Shown: positions 45,248 to 53,068 of the stretch, piece by piece
How the letters are laid out: each line of letters opens with the position of its first letter
How positions within the stretch are numbered: the stretch's first letter is position 1
Assembly (NCBI RefSeq): GCF_003610805.1
Contig: NZ_RAPF01000004.1
Span: forward strand, 124,001-188,000
Length of the DNA stretch: 64,000 bases
From: Altericroceibacterium spongiae
GTDB lineage: Bacteria > Pseudomonadota > Alphaproteobacteria > Sphingomonadales > Sphingomonadaceae
Direction of reading: 5' to 3'
The notes under the pieces: model-generated
The model's input: the letters and a program-made list of their open reading frames with translations, nothing else
The model's database searches: none
What the model was told of the DNA's origin: nothing
Made by a program: the position numbers and the translations under genes

Positions 45248-46357
45248 ATGCGTGAATGGGCTGAATATACAGTGAAAGAAGGCGGCGGGCGCGAGACGAT
45301 CGCGTTGCAGGGGCCGCTCCTCGTGTCGAGCGTGGCGATGCTCGACCGTCAGCTACGTGACTATGCGGATTCGGTGCAGCAGATCGATCTCACCGATGTC
45401 GAAACGATCGATACGGTCGGGGCATGGCTGGTGGTTCGTTTCGCGCGCGAAAAGGACGCCCAGATTATCAATGCGAGCGAACAGGCCGAAAGGCTGATTG
45501 CTGCAGTGAAAGAATGCGACAGCGATGAGCCGATCACCGCGCCGCGTGACAAGACTCTGATCCGCGTGCCCGAAACCGTGGGCGACAAGGTCGTCGATAT
45601 GGGACATGGCGCGGTTGGCGTGATCGGCTTTCTCGGTGCGGTGATGATTACGATCGGGAACACGATCCGCCATCCTTCACGCCTCAGGCTGAAAGCGCTG
45701 GTCCGTCAGATTGAACTGGTAGGGGTTTCCTCGCTCGGCATTATCGGGCTGATGAGCTTTCTCATCGGCGTCGTGATCGCACAGCAGGGCGCAGCGCAGC
45801 TTCGTCAGTTCGGGGCGGAAATCTATACTATCAATCTCACCGGGCGGCTCACTCTGCGCGAACTGGGCGTGCTGATGACCGCAATCATGGTAGCGGGCCG
45901 TTCCGGATCGGCTTTCGCCGCGCAACTGGGCACCATGAAGCTGACTGAAGAAGTGGACGCGATGCGCACTATCGGGGTTTCGCCCATGGAAGCGCTGATC
46001 CTGCCGCGCATTCTGGCGGCCGTGTTCATGATGCCGCTGCTCGGTTTCTACTCGTCGATTATCGCGATTATCGGCGGGGCGGTGATTGCCGACATAACGC
46101 TCGACATTCCCTTTCTCACCTTCCTGTCGCGTATTCAGGATGTGGTGCCGATCCACGATCTCTGGGTCGGCCTGGCCAAAGCGCCGGTTTTCGGCCTGAT
46201 CGTGGCGCTGGCCGGGTGCTATCAGGGGCTTCAGGTCAAAGGCAATGCAGAGGAAGTGGGCGCCCGCACCACGCAGGCTGTGGTGATGGCGATTTTCATG
46301 GTCATTGTGCTCGATGCTTTCTTTGCCGTCTTCTTCAGCGAGGTGGGCTGGGGATGA
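45248..46357 (+). CDS. mlaE: Mla-type ABC transporter permease with STAS domain
   Basis: The inner-membrane permease of a phospholipid (Mla-like) transport system, 369 aa. An N-terminal STAS domain (about residues 15-95: LLVSSVAMLDRQLRDYADS, DVETIDTVGAWLVVRFARE) is fused to the MlaE domain of five to six helices (RQIELVGVSSLGIIGLMSFLIGVVIAQQG, AGRSGSAFAAQLGTMKLTEEVDAM). In E. coli the STAS part is a separate protein (MlaB), so this fusion replaces it. The next gene overlaps as ATGA. Confidence 0.94.
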   Translation: MREWAEYTVKEGGGRETIALQGPLLVSSVAMLDRQLRDYADSVQQIDLTDVETIDTVGAWLVVRFAREKDAQIINASEQAERLIAAVKECDSDEPITAPRDKTLIRVPETVGDKVVDMGHGAVGVIGFLGAVMITIGNTIRHPSRLRLKALVRQIELVGVSSLGIIGLMSFLIGVVIAQQGAAQLRQFGAEIYTINLTGRLTLRELGVLMTAIMVAGRSGSAFAAQLGTMKLTEEVDAMRTIGVSPMEALILPRILAAVFMMPLLGFYSSIIAIIGGAVIADITLDIPFLTFLSRIQDVVPIHDLWVGLAKAPVFGLIVALAGCYQGLQVKGNAEEVGARTTQAVVMAIFMVIVLDAFFAVFFSEVGWG

Positions 46358-47340
46358 GTGACGAAAACGCCATTAAGCACGAAGTCGAAAAAGAAGCGCT
46401 TCCCGAACTCGTCAACGAGTATGAAGGCGATTGCCCCATTGTGATCGAGGGATTGCGCAACAGTTTCGGGTCGCAGGTCGTCCATGAGGATCTCTCGCTC
46501 AAGGTCAGGCGCGGAGAGATTCTCGGTGTGGTCGGCGGCTCCGGCACCGGCAAATCGGTGCTGATGCGCTCTATCATCGGCTTGCAGATTCCCGATGAAG
46601 GGACTGTCGAAGTGTTCGGGCAGGACATTACCAAAGCCGCGCCCGACGAACAGATCGGCGTGCGCTCGCACTGGGGGGTTCTGTTTCAGGGCGGCGCTTT
46701 GTTCTCCACGCTCACTGTGGAGGAGAATGTCGAGGTTCCGCTCAAACAGTTTTACCCCGAATTATCGCCCGAAATGCGACAGGAAATCGCCCGCTACAAG
46801 GTCGTCCTCTCGGGACTTCCGGCCGATGCGGCGAGCAAATATCCTTCCGAATTATCGGGCGGGATGCGCAAACGCGCCGGTCTCGCGCGCGCATTGTCGC
46901 TCGACCCGGCGCTGTTGTTCCTCGACGAGCCGACGGCAGGACTCGATCCGGTGGGCGCGGCCAATTTCGATCAGCTCACCCGGGAACTGACCGACACTCT
47001 GGGGCTTACAGTCTTTCTGATTACGCATGATCTCGATACGCTGTATGCGATTTGCGACCGGGTGGCGGTGCTGGCCGATAAACGCGTGATTGCGGTCGGC
47101 ACGATCCCCGAATTGCTCGAAAGCGAGCATCCGTGGATTCAGGAATATTTTAATGGCCCGCGCAGCCGGGCTGCGGCTGCCAGCCATAAACGTGGTATAG
47201 AGAAGGATGCCCGCCGGGCCGAAAGCGATGCGTCAGGCAATGCTTCCGATACTGTGCAGGGCAACAGGGGACGCGATAATGATCTGGCGCAGAATGCGGG
47301 CCGGGAGGCCATGGACAAAGATGATGGCGGAAAGGCATAG
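46354..47340 (+). CDS. mlaF: Mla-type ABC transporter ATP-binding protein
   Basis: The ATPase subunit that powers lipid movement through MlaE, 328 aa. Walker A GVVGGSGTGKSVL near residue 65, Q-loop VLFQGGALFSTLTVEENVEVPL, signature ELSGGMRKRAGLARAL, Walker B LLFLDEPTAGLDPV and H-loop FLITHDLDTL are all present. The last about 60 residues form a hydrophilic tail (KRGIEKDARRAESDASGNAS) beyond the canonical domain. It starts at the ATGA overlap with mlaE; the frame further upstream is inside mlaE. Confidence 0.95.
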   Translation: MSDENAIKHEVEKEALPELVNEYEGDCPIVIEGLRNSFGSQVVHEDLSLKVRRGEILGVVGGSGTGKSVLMRSIIGLQIPDEGTVEVFGQDITKAAPDEQIGVRSHWGVLFQGGALFSTLTVEENVEVPLKQFYPELSPEMRQEIARYKVVLSGLPADAASKYPSELSGGMRKRAGLARALSLDPALLFLDEPTAGLDPVGAANFDQLTRELTDTLGLTVFLITHDLDTLYAICDRVAVLADKRVIAVGTIPELLESEHPWIQEYFNGPRSRAAAASHKRGIEKDARRAESDASGNASDTVQGNRGRDNDLAQNAGREAMDKDDGGKA

Positions 47341-47349
47341 GGCAAGCTG

Positions 47350-48288
47350 ATGGAAACGCGGGCAAACCATATATGGGTCGGCGCTGTCACGCTGCTGCTG
47401 CTGACCGCTCTGGCGCTGTTCATCGTGTGGCTGGCGCAGCTCGGCACACAGGATCGCAAGGAATACGATATTTTCTTCTCGCAATCGGTCGGTGGCCTTG
47501 CGAAGGGCTCGGACGTGTCCTTTTCCGGCGTTCCGGCAGGTGAGGTCGAGGAAATCGATCTGTGGGAAACCGATCCGGAATATGTCCGCGTGCGGATTAG
47601 CGTGCGCAAGGAAATTCCGGTGGTTCAGGGTACCACGGCCAGCATCCAGGCCAGCTTTACCGGCGTTTCGACCATTCTGCTCGATGGTGCGGTAAAGGGC
47701 GCTCCGCCGATTATCGAACCGGGGCCGGAAGGGGTGCCGGTGATCCCGACCAAGCCGGGCGGACTGGGCGAAATTCTCGCCAGTGCGCCACTGCTGCTCG
47801 AAAGACTGGCGACGCTTACCGAAAGGCTGACGCGCACTCTGTCCGATGACAATCAGGAATCGATCCAGAAAATCCTCGCCAATACGGCGCGGATCACTGA
47901 AGGACTGGCCAATACGGCCCCTGAAGTGAACCGGACACTGGGCGAATTGCAGACGACGCTCGATCAGGCGACCAGGACGCTGGCGGCTTTCGAAAGCACG
48001 CTCAACGATGCTGGCGATATGCTCGACAAGGAAGGGCCATCTCTGGCGGATGAATTGCGCAAGACGCTGGTTTCCGCCCGCGAGACATCGGAAGCTCTTC
48101 AAAAGACGCTGAACGAAACCACACCGGCAGCAAAGCAGTTCAACAACGATACGCTGCCGGCTGCCGAGGCGACCTTGCGCGATCTTCGCGAAACCAGCGA
48201 AGCGCTGCGTAAGGTGACCGACAAGATTAACCATCAGGGCGCGGGTTCGCTGCTCGGCGGCACCAAATTGCCGGATTACGAGAAATGA
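47350..48288 (+). CDS. mlaD: MlaD/MCE-domain periplasmic lipid-binding protein
   Basis: A 312-aa protein anchored in the inner membrane by one N-terminal helix (WVGAVTLLLLTALALFIVWL). One MCE domain follows (about residues 38-115: EYDIFFSQSVGGLAKGSDVSFSGVPAGEVEEI, TTASIQASFTGVSTILLDG), which normally hexamerises into a lipid tunnel. The C-terminal half is a long alpha-helical, coiled-coil-like region (RITEGLANTAPEVNRTLGELQTT...LRKTLVSARETSEAL), longer than in E. coli MlaD and closer to PqiB/YebT-like needles. It starts 9 nt after mlaF and overlaps the lipoprotein gene by 4 nt. Confidence 0.93.
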   Translation: METRANHIWVGAVTLLLLTALALFIVWLAQLGTQDRKEYDIFFSQSVGGLAKGSDVSFSGVPAGEVEEIDLWETDPEYVRVRISVRKEIPVVQGTTASIQASFTGVSTILLDGAVKGAPPIIEPGPEGVPVIPTKPGGLGEILASAPLLLERLATLTERLTRTLSDDNQESIQKILANTARITEGLANTAPEVNRTLGELQTTLDQATRTLAAFESTLNDAGDMLDKEGPSLADELRKTLVSARETSEALQKTLNETTPAAKQFNNDTLPAAEATLRDLRETSEALRKVTDKINHQGAGSLLGGTKLPDYEK

Positions 48289-48908
48289 GAAGGATACGGG
48301 GCATGATCGGGAGGAAACGCATCGGAGGCGCTCTGCGCGGCGCGGCGATGGCCTCGGCTGCGCTGGCGCTGGCAGGTTGTATCAGTTTCGGGGAAGATCC
48401 GCCCGACCGGCTGCTGACTCTCACGCCGAGCAGCCCGGCACCGGCGGGTGCCGCTGCGGAAGGCACGCGCGAAGCTGCGCTTGCGATCATGGGGATCACC
48501 GCCACGCAGGCTCTCGATGTCAATCGCGTGCCGGTGCAGGTGGACGATTCCAGCCTCGCTTACCTCAAGGATGCGTTCTGGGTCGATAAACCGGCCGAAC
48601 TGTTCGCCCGTTTGCTGAGCGAACGAATCCGCTCCTCCGGCACCCGGCTGGTGGTGGACGATGCCGAATTACAGACCATGGCAGCTACGCGCCTGTCGGG
48701 CCGGATTACGCAAATGGGCTTCGATGTGCCGACGCAGAGCGTCATCATGCGCTTCGATGCCACGCTGCAACTGCCCGACGGCCAGCTTCTGACCCGCCGT
48801 TTCGAAAGTGTGCAGCCGGGCCTTTCGGCCAAAGCGGATCAGGTCGGTCCTGCGCTTAATGATGCGGCGAACGATATAGCCGGGCAAGTTGCGGAATGGG
48901 TCGGCTGA
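48285..48908 (+). CDS. ABC-type transport auxiliary lipoprotein (PqiC-like)
   Basis: A 207-aa outer-membrane or periplasmic lipoprotein. The signal peptide ends in LALAGC, a clear lipobox. The mature part (DRLLTLTPSSPAP, AFWVDKPAELFARLLSERIRSSG, MQVRFDATLQL-like sequence VIMRFDATLQLPDGQ, LTRRFESVQPG) fits the PqiC/ABC-transport auxiliary component family that contacts MCE proteins. As the last gene of the four-gene operon, it probably forms the outer-membrane end of the lipid path. The ATG overlaps the mlaD TGA. Confidence 0.88.
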   Translation: MRRIRGMIGRKRIGGALRGAAMASAALALAGCISFGEDPPDRLLTLTPSSPAPAGAAAEGTREAALAIMGITATQALDVNRVPVQVDDSSLAYLKDAFWVDKPAELFARLLSERIRSSGTRLVVDDAELQTMAATRLSGRITQMGFDVPTQSVIMRFDATLQLPDGQLLTRRFESVQPGLSAKADQVGPALNDAANDIAGQVAEWVG

Positions 48909-48979
48909 ACGGTCATTCTATTCGACAGGCCATGCGATAGGCCCGCCCGCATATCGTAATAGCGGCTTATGCCAGAGGC

Positions 48980-49018
48980 AGCCTGCCGGAACTATCATTC
49001 GTCTCGGCAGGCTTTGTC
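48980..49018 (+). terminator. Terminator of the Mla operon
   Basis: AGCCTGCCG, 16-nt loop, CGGCAGGCT then TTGTCTT; 9-bp perfect stem with moderate T-run, 72 bp after the lipoprotein stop. Confidence 0.75.
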
Positions 49019-49053
49019 TTGTGCTGCTCCCGGGGATCGTGACAGACGGAAGC

Positions 49054-49287
49054 ATGCGCAGACGTAATCGAACAGAAGCGGAGAAGAAGCGGTTTTTGCT
49101 GCGTTATTTCGGTACGATCGGGCTGATTGTGGCGATTGCTGCTTTTACCGCACCGACGCTGGTCGGGGTGGGAGATAAGCTGACGCCGGAGGACGGGCAA
49201 AAGCTCTTTTCGCTCGGAGGTGCAGCGGGCGGTGTGGCGCTGATATTGTGGATTGCGAGCTTTACGATCAGAGACCGCCGGCGCTGA
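49054..49287 (+). CDS. Small two-helix membrane protein of unknown function
   Basis: A 77-aa protein with a very basic N-terminus (MRRRNRTEAEKKRFLLRYFG) and two hydrophobic helices (TIGLIVAIAAFTAPTLVG and GGAAGGVALILWIASF) separated by a polar loop. I do not recognise a family. ATG 49054 has GGA nearby, a weak ribosome binding site; the frame extends upstream to 48889, but that part crosses the Mla terminator. It is convergent with the ATP12 gene (9 bp apart). Confidence 0.55.
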   Translation: MRRRNRTEAEKKRFLLRYFGTIGLIVAIAAFTAPTLVGVGDKLTPEDGQKLFSLGGAAGGVALILWIASFTIRDRRR

Positions 49288-49296
49288 CCGGCGGGT

Positions 49297-49998
49297 TTAA
49301 CCGGTCTGGCGGGCAAGCTTTGCAAAATGCACCGCATGGCAGAAAGCGTCGCGCCTTGTGGCACGGGCTTTCTCGGCCTCGGAATCCCAGCCCCATAATT
49401 CGGCTTGCCAGTCCTCTTCGAGATTGGAGAGGGTAAACAGGCCCTCCGCATCGGCATCCGGTGCGATGGCGGCAAGGCCGATAATGAGCGAGGCGGCAAG
49501 CGATGTGCAGGTCTGCAGGGCCGCGAGGGTGAAATCGTCCTGCGCGCCCAGATGGCGCTGCAATGCTGCCAGCGTGTCGGCAGGCTGCGGGCGATGGATA
49601 ATCCCGCTGATTCGTTCGAAACGGATGTCATGGCGCTGCTCGGTTTCGCTCAGCAACGGTTCCCACAGCTCGCTTTGCCGCTCGAACAGAGCATCCCCGG
49701 GATCGGCGCGATAGCACAGCGTATCGCTTTCCCCGAAAGCGAGGATTCCGGCCTGTGTTGCCGCACGCTCCGGCGCGACAATATCCACTGCATAATCGGC
49801 AAGGTCGCGCAGAATGAAGCGGCCCGGCTCGATCTCCTCACCTTGCTGTGCCCATTCCTTTGCCATGGCGTCGGCCAGCGGACGGGAGGGGGCGATCTGC
49901 GCTGCGCCTTTGGCGGTTTTGATTCCGCGCCCGTCCAGCGTCACCTGAAAGCCACCCGGCGCCGGTGTAACGTTCACATCGCTATAGAACCGCTTCAT
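49297..49998 (-). CDS. ATP12-family F1-ATPase assembly chaperone
   Basis: A 233-aa protein like mitochondrial Atp12, which binds the alpha subunit during F1-ATPase assembly. Recognisable parts are MKRFYSDVNVTPAPGGFQVTLDGRGIKT at the N-terminus, PLADAMAKEWAQQGEEIEPG, LADYAVDIVAPER and LSNLEEDWQAELWGWDSEAEKAR near the C-terminus. Bacterial homologues are mostly restricted to alphaproteobacteria. ATG 49996-49998 overlaps the stop of the upstream small membrane protein gene (ATGA); the frame to 50025 is less likely. It is the last gene of a five-gene overlapping operon. Confidence 0.93.
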   Translation of the reverse strand: MKRFYSDVNVTPAPGGFQVTLDGRGIKTAKGAAQIAPSRPLADAMAKEWAQQGEEIEPGRFILRDLADYAVDIVAPERAATQAGILAFGESDTLCYRADPGDALFERQSELWEPLLSETEQRHDIRFERISGIIHRPQPADTLAALQRHLGAQDDFTLAALQTCTSLAASLIIGLAAIAPDADAEGLFTLSNLEEDWQAELWGWDSEAEKARATRRDAFCHAVHFAKLARQTG

Positions 49999-50210
49999 TC
50001 GCAGCAACTGCCTCCGCTGCGCCATTTACGCGCCAGATAGCGCGTGCCGCCGAACATGGTCAGCAGGCCGAGAATGGCGAGCACCCCGGCGACGATTTCG
50101 GGCGCCGCGATTTCCTTGTAATAGATCATCAGCGCCAGCAGAATCATGCCGATTCCGGCAAGGCGCACCAGTGCGATGATGAAAAAACGGCCCTTGGCAG
50201 GATCAGCCAC
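49995..50210 (-). CDS. Small two-helix membrane protein
   Basis: A 71-aa protein with two hydrophobic helices (FFIIALVRLAGIGMILLALMIYY and IVAGVLAILGLLTMFGG) and a basic, Cys-ending tail (LARKWRSGGSCCE). The pattern MADPAKGRFFIIALVRLAG recurs in sphingomonads between HAD and ATP12 genes as far as I recall, but no function is known. It overlaps the HAD gene by 8 nt and the ATP12 gene by 4 nt, so it is surely translated as part of the operon. Confidence 0.8.
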   Translation of the reverse strand: MADPAKGRFFIIALVRLAGIGMILLALMIYYKEIAAPEIVAGVLAILGLLTMFGGTRYLARKWRSGGSCCE

Positions 50211-50859
50211 GGATCAATTCTCCCAGTTCGGCGGCATTGCGGGCCACGGCTTCGGCTCCCGCATGCAGCAATTCGTTGGCCTCGTGATAGCCCCAGGAAA
50301 CGCCGATCGCGCGGACATTGATTGCGCGGGCCATTTCCATATCGAAAACTGTGTCACCGATCATCACCGTCTGGGACGCATCGGCAAATCCATCCGCCAT
50401 GGCGGCTTCGAGCATTTCCGGGCTGGGTTTCGACGGGTGCCGGTCGGCGGTTTGCAGACTTGTAAACAGGTCGCTCAACCCATGGCTGGCGAGGCAGCTT
50501 TTGAGGCCGCGATCCGACTTGCCGGTCGCCACGGCCAGCGTCCAGCCGGTCCTGTGCAGATCGCGCAGCAATTCACCGATCCCGTCGAAAAGCGGTTCGC
50601 GCAGCGATCCGTCGAGCCGCGCCTGCCGGAAGGCGGACTTATAGGCTTCGACGATATTGGCCTGCGTGTCGCTTTCGGCAAAGGGAGCCAGCAGCCGGAT
50701 CGCCTGCGGCAGGCTGAGGCCGACGATCCGGCGAATATCGTGGCGGTCGGGCGCGGGCAGGGCATTATCGGCAAAGGCGCGTTCCATCGCCGTGCAGACA
50801 GCCGCCTGTCCGTCCACCAGAGTCCCGTCGCAATCGAACACCGCGAGCCGAATGCTCAT
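50203..50859 (-). CDS. HAD-superfamily phosphatase, phosphoglycolate phosphatase-like
   Basis: A 218-aa HAD subfamily IA hydrolase. Motif I is VFDCDGTLVDGQ (nucleophile Asp), the cap follows, motif II is VATGKS, Lys in KPSPEMLEAA is motif III and MIGDTVFDMEMARA is motif IV, so all catalytic parts are intact. Gph-like activity is plausible, but other small phosphomonoesters are possible. It lies 3 nt after the pseudouridine synthase gene in the same operon and overlaps the following small gene by 8 nt. Confidence 0.9.
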   Translation of the reverse strand: MSIRLAVFDCDGTLVDGQAAVCTAMERAFADNALPAPDRHDIRRIVGLSLPQAIRLLAPFAESDTQANIVEAYKSAFRQARLDGSLREPLFDGIGELLRDLHRTGWTLAVATGKSDRGLKSCLASHGLSDLFTSLQTADRHPSKPSPEMLEAAMADGFADASQTVMIGDTVFDMEMARAINVRAIGVSWGYHEANELLHAGAEAVARNAAELGELIRG

Positions 50860-50862
50860 GAT

Positions 50863-52062
50863 CTAGCCTTTGCCTTTCTTCGGGCCGCTTCCGCGGACCG
50901 GCTTCTTGCGGTTGAGCTGCGATTTGGGCACCGGGCTGCCTTTGCCCTTTTTGGGCCCCGATTTCTTCACCGGGCGATCGCTGCCGGGGCCGGTGGCGCG
51001 TTTGCGCCGTTCCCCGCGCCGTTCTTTGCGATATTGCTTGGCATGCTGGCGCGCGGCCTGTTTCTTGTCTTCCCTGCTCGGTGGAGGCGGCCCCTGTTCG
51101 GGTTCGGCCATGCTGAGCGTGGGATCGAAACCGAGCTGTTCCATCGATGCCGCGAAATGCTCAGGCAGATTGGCCGTCACGTCGAGTGTGCTGCCATCGG
51201 GCGAATCGATAATCAGGCGGCGCGCATGAAGATGCATCTTGCGGCTGATCGAGCCGGTGAGAAATGCTTCCTGCCCGCCATATTTGCCATCGCCGACAAT
51301 CGGATGGCCGATCGCAGCGAGATGAACGCGCAGCTGATGCGTGCGCCCGGTCAGCGGTTGCAGCTCGACCCAGGCTGCGGTGTTGCCCGCGCGCTCGACC
51401 ACGCGATAGAGCGTTTTGGCCGGCTGGCCGCCTTCCATATCGACATGCATCTTCTCGCCGCCCGAACCCGGCTGCTTGGCCAGAGGGGCATCGATCGTGC
51501 CTTCCGACAGATCGGGCACACCCACCACCAGCGCCCAGTAGATCTTCTTGGCCGAGCGTCCGGAAAAGCGCTTGGAAAAGAACGCGGCGCTGCCCGGTGT
51601 GCGGGCAACCAGCAATACGCCCGACGTATCCTTGTCCAGCCTGTGGACGAGGCGCGGGCGCGGTTCATCTTCTCCGGCATAGGCATCGAGCAGGCCATCG
51701 ACATGATGCGTCGTTTTGGTGCCGCCCTGTGTGGCAAGGCCCGGCGGCTTGTTGATGACGATGGCCGACCGTGTCTGGCGAATGAGCATATCTTCCGCCT
51801 GATTGCGCTCCTCCTGCGTCAGCTCGCGCATGGCACGCGGCTTCGGGGTCGAGTCGCCGCCCGGCGGCACGCGCAGAAGCTGCCCGCTGGACAGCCGGTC
51901 ATCGGGTTTGACTCGCTTGCCGTCCACGCGAATCTGGCCGGTGCGTGCCCATTTGGACACGGTGCCGAAACCGATTTGCGGTAAATGGCGCTTGAACCAG
52001 CGGTCGAGACGGATACCGTCATCGTCGCGCGCGATGGTGAACTGGCGAACCTGATCGCTCAT
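50863..52062 (-). CDS. rluC: RluC-type 23S rRNA pseudouridine synthase with basic tail
   Basis: A 399-aa RluA-family enzyme. S4 domain IRLDRWFKRHLPQIGFGTVSKWARTGQI, catalytic HRLDKDTSGVLLVARTP with the active Asp, TGRTHQLRVHLAAIGHPIVGDGKYGG and ARRLIIDSP. The closest type is RluC (positions 955/2504/2580 in E. coli), since an RluD-type gene is at 26600. From about residue 325 there is a strongly basic tail with two SGPKKGKG copies, not seen in E. coli RluC (319 aa). ATG 52060-52062 overlaps the crcB stop by 4 nt. The longer frame to 52596 runs through crcB. Confidence 0.9.
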   Translation of the reverse strand: MSDQVRQFTIARDDDGIRLDRWFKRHLPQIGFGTVSKWARTGQIRVDGKRVKPDDRLSSGQLLRVPPGGDSTPKPRAMRELTQEERNQAEDMLIRQTRSAIVINKPPGLATQGGTKTTHHVDGLLDAYAGEDEPRPRLVHRLDKDTSGVLLVARTPGSAAFFSKRFSGRSAKKIYWALVVGVPDLSEGTIDAPLAKQPGSGGEKMHVDMEGGQPAKTLYRVVERAGNTAAWVELQPLTGRTHQLRVHLAAIGHPIVGDGKYGGQEAFLTGSISRKMHLHARRLIIDSPDGSTLDVTANLPEHFAASMEQLGFDPTLSMAEPEQGPPPPSREDKKQAARQHAKQYRKERRGERRKRATGPGSDRPVKKSGPKKGKGSPVPKSQLNRKKPVRGSGPKKGKG

Positions 52063-52469
52063 CCTGCCACCCGCATCACGATAAGGCCGATATAGAGCGC
52101 GGCGAGACCGGCCAGCAGCGAAATACCGGCATAGGTGATCGCCATGGCGCTTTGCCCGCGTTCGACCAGCAGCATCATTTCGAGGCTGAAGGAAGAAAAG
52201 GTGGTGAAGCCGCCCAGCAGGCCGACTCCGATAAAGAGTCGGGTCGATTCGTGCCCGCCATGCCCGTGCCGGGCGAGGAAACCGGCCAGAAGGCCCATCG
52301 CCATGCTGCCCAGAATATTCGCCGCGAGCGTCGCCCAGGGGAATGTGGTGACGGCCTGCACGCCCATGAGATGGGTCATGAAGCGGCCGAGCTGATAGCG
52401 CATGACTGCGCCGATACCGCCGCCGCAGGCGACCAGCAGCGAAGCGGGAAGAGGAGAAGGAGTTGCCAT
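52059..52469 (-). CDS. crcB: Fluoride efflux channel (Fluc)
   Basis: A 136-aa inner-membrane fluoride channel that works as an inverted dimer. Four hydrophobic helices are visible, with the signatures GGGIGAVMRYQLGRF, FPWATLAANILGSMAMG and GGFTTFSSFSLEMM (the Phe/Ser fluoride path). ATG 52467-52469 is chosen; GGGAT lies upstream on the minus strand, and the frame to 52520 adds an unlikely extension. It heads the crcB-rluC-HAD-small-ATP12 operon. I see no fluoride riboswitch in the leader. Confidence 0.94.
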   Translation of the reverse strand: MATPSPLPASLLVACGGGIGAVMRYQLGRFMTHLMGVQAVTTFPWATLAANILGSMAMGLLAGFLARHGHGGHESTRLFIGVGLLGGFTTFSSFSLEMMLLVERGQSAMAITYAGISLLAGLAALYIGLIVMRVAG

Positions 52470-52647
52470 GGCTGTGCCCCTTAGAGGGATTCGTCCGCTG
52501 TGGAAACATTGTCCTGTCACCCGGTGGCCGGGAAAAACTTGTAATTTCCGGCAATACCCCCATATTATTCGATACGTAACCGCCGGTGCGCGGCAAACAG
52601 CCTTTGCGCCAAACTGCTTGCCAATCGGATCGATTTGGCTTAGAGGC

Positions 52648-52690
52648 GCGCCGGTTAGAGCCGATCCCTGATTGGAGTCGGCGCTTTTTT
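52648..52690 (+). terminator. Terminator-like hairpin in the region upstream of rpsU
   Basis: GCGCCG (52648-52653), loop with an inner GCCGA/TCGGC alternative, CGGCGC (52679-52684), then a run of Ts. It sits 76 nt before the rpsU ATG although no plus-strand gene precedes it, so it may end a short leader transcript or attenuate rpsU. Confidence 0.55.
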
Positions 52691-52765
52691 CGTTTGATTC
52701 TTACAAGGTAAAGCCGGCCGGCGTGGCAGGTTTCTTTGATCGGATTTCCAGAGGTGATTTAGTTT

Positions 52766-52972
52766 ATGCAGATCATGGTTCGCGATAACAATGTGGAACA
52801 GGCTCTTCGTGCGCTGAAGAAGAAGTTGCAGCGGGAAGGCGTGTATCGCGAAATGAAGCTGCGTCGTCATTACGAAAAGCCGAGCGAAAAGCGCGCTCGC
52901 GAAAAGGCTGCTGCCGTGCGTCGTGCACGCAAGCTGGAACGTAAGCGCGCCGAACGTGACGGTGCCAAGTAA
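52766..52972 (+). CDS. rpsU: 30S ribosomal protein S21
   Basis: A 68-aa basic ribosomal protein of the small subunit, close to the anti-Shine-Dalgarno end of 16S rRNA. Family features are [40 protein letters not shown] and the Arg/Lys-rich helical tail. AGAGGTGA lies about 10 nt before the ATG at 52766; an in-frame ATG at 52775 gives the shorter form found in many annotations. The gene is flanked by a terminator-like hairpin upstream and a true terminator downstream. Confidence 0.97.
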   Translation: MQIMVRDNNVEQALRALKKKLQREGVYREMKLRRHYEKPSEKRAREKAAAVRRARKLERKRAERDGAK

Positions 52973-53019
52973 GGCGTCCAATTCACAAGACTCGCTTGAA
53001 CCCGTAGCCGGGTTAGGCC

Positions 53020-53056
53020 AAAGGGGCGCGGGAGAAATCCCGCGCCTTTTGCTTTT
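53020..53056 (+). terminator. Rho-independent terminator after rpsU
   Basis: AAAGGGGCGCGGGA-GAAA-TCCCGCGCCTTTTGCTTTT; 11-bp or longer stem with a GNRA-type tetraloop and T-run. Confidence 0.92.
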
Positions 53057-53068
53057 CAGGATAGTGTT

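Noticed and set aside
52470-52620. Fluoride riboswitch ahead of crcB
   Set aside because: I looked for the conserved GGNGAUGGNNUUCNCC-like core and pseudoknot on the minus strand and did not find it.
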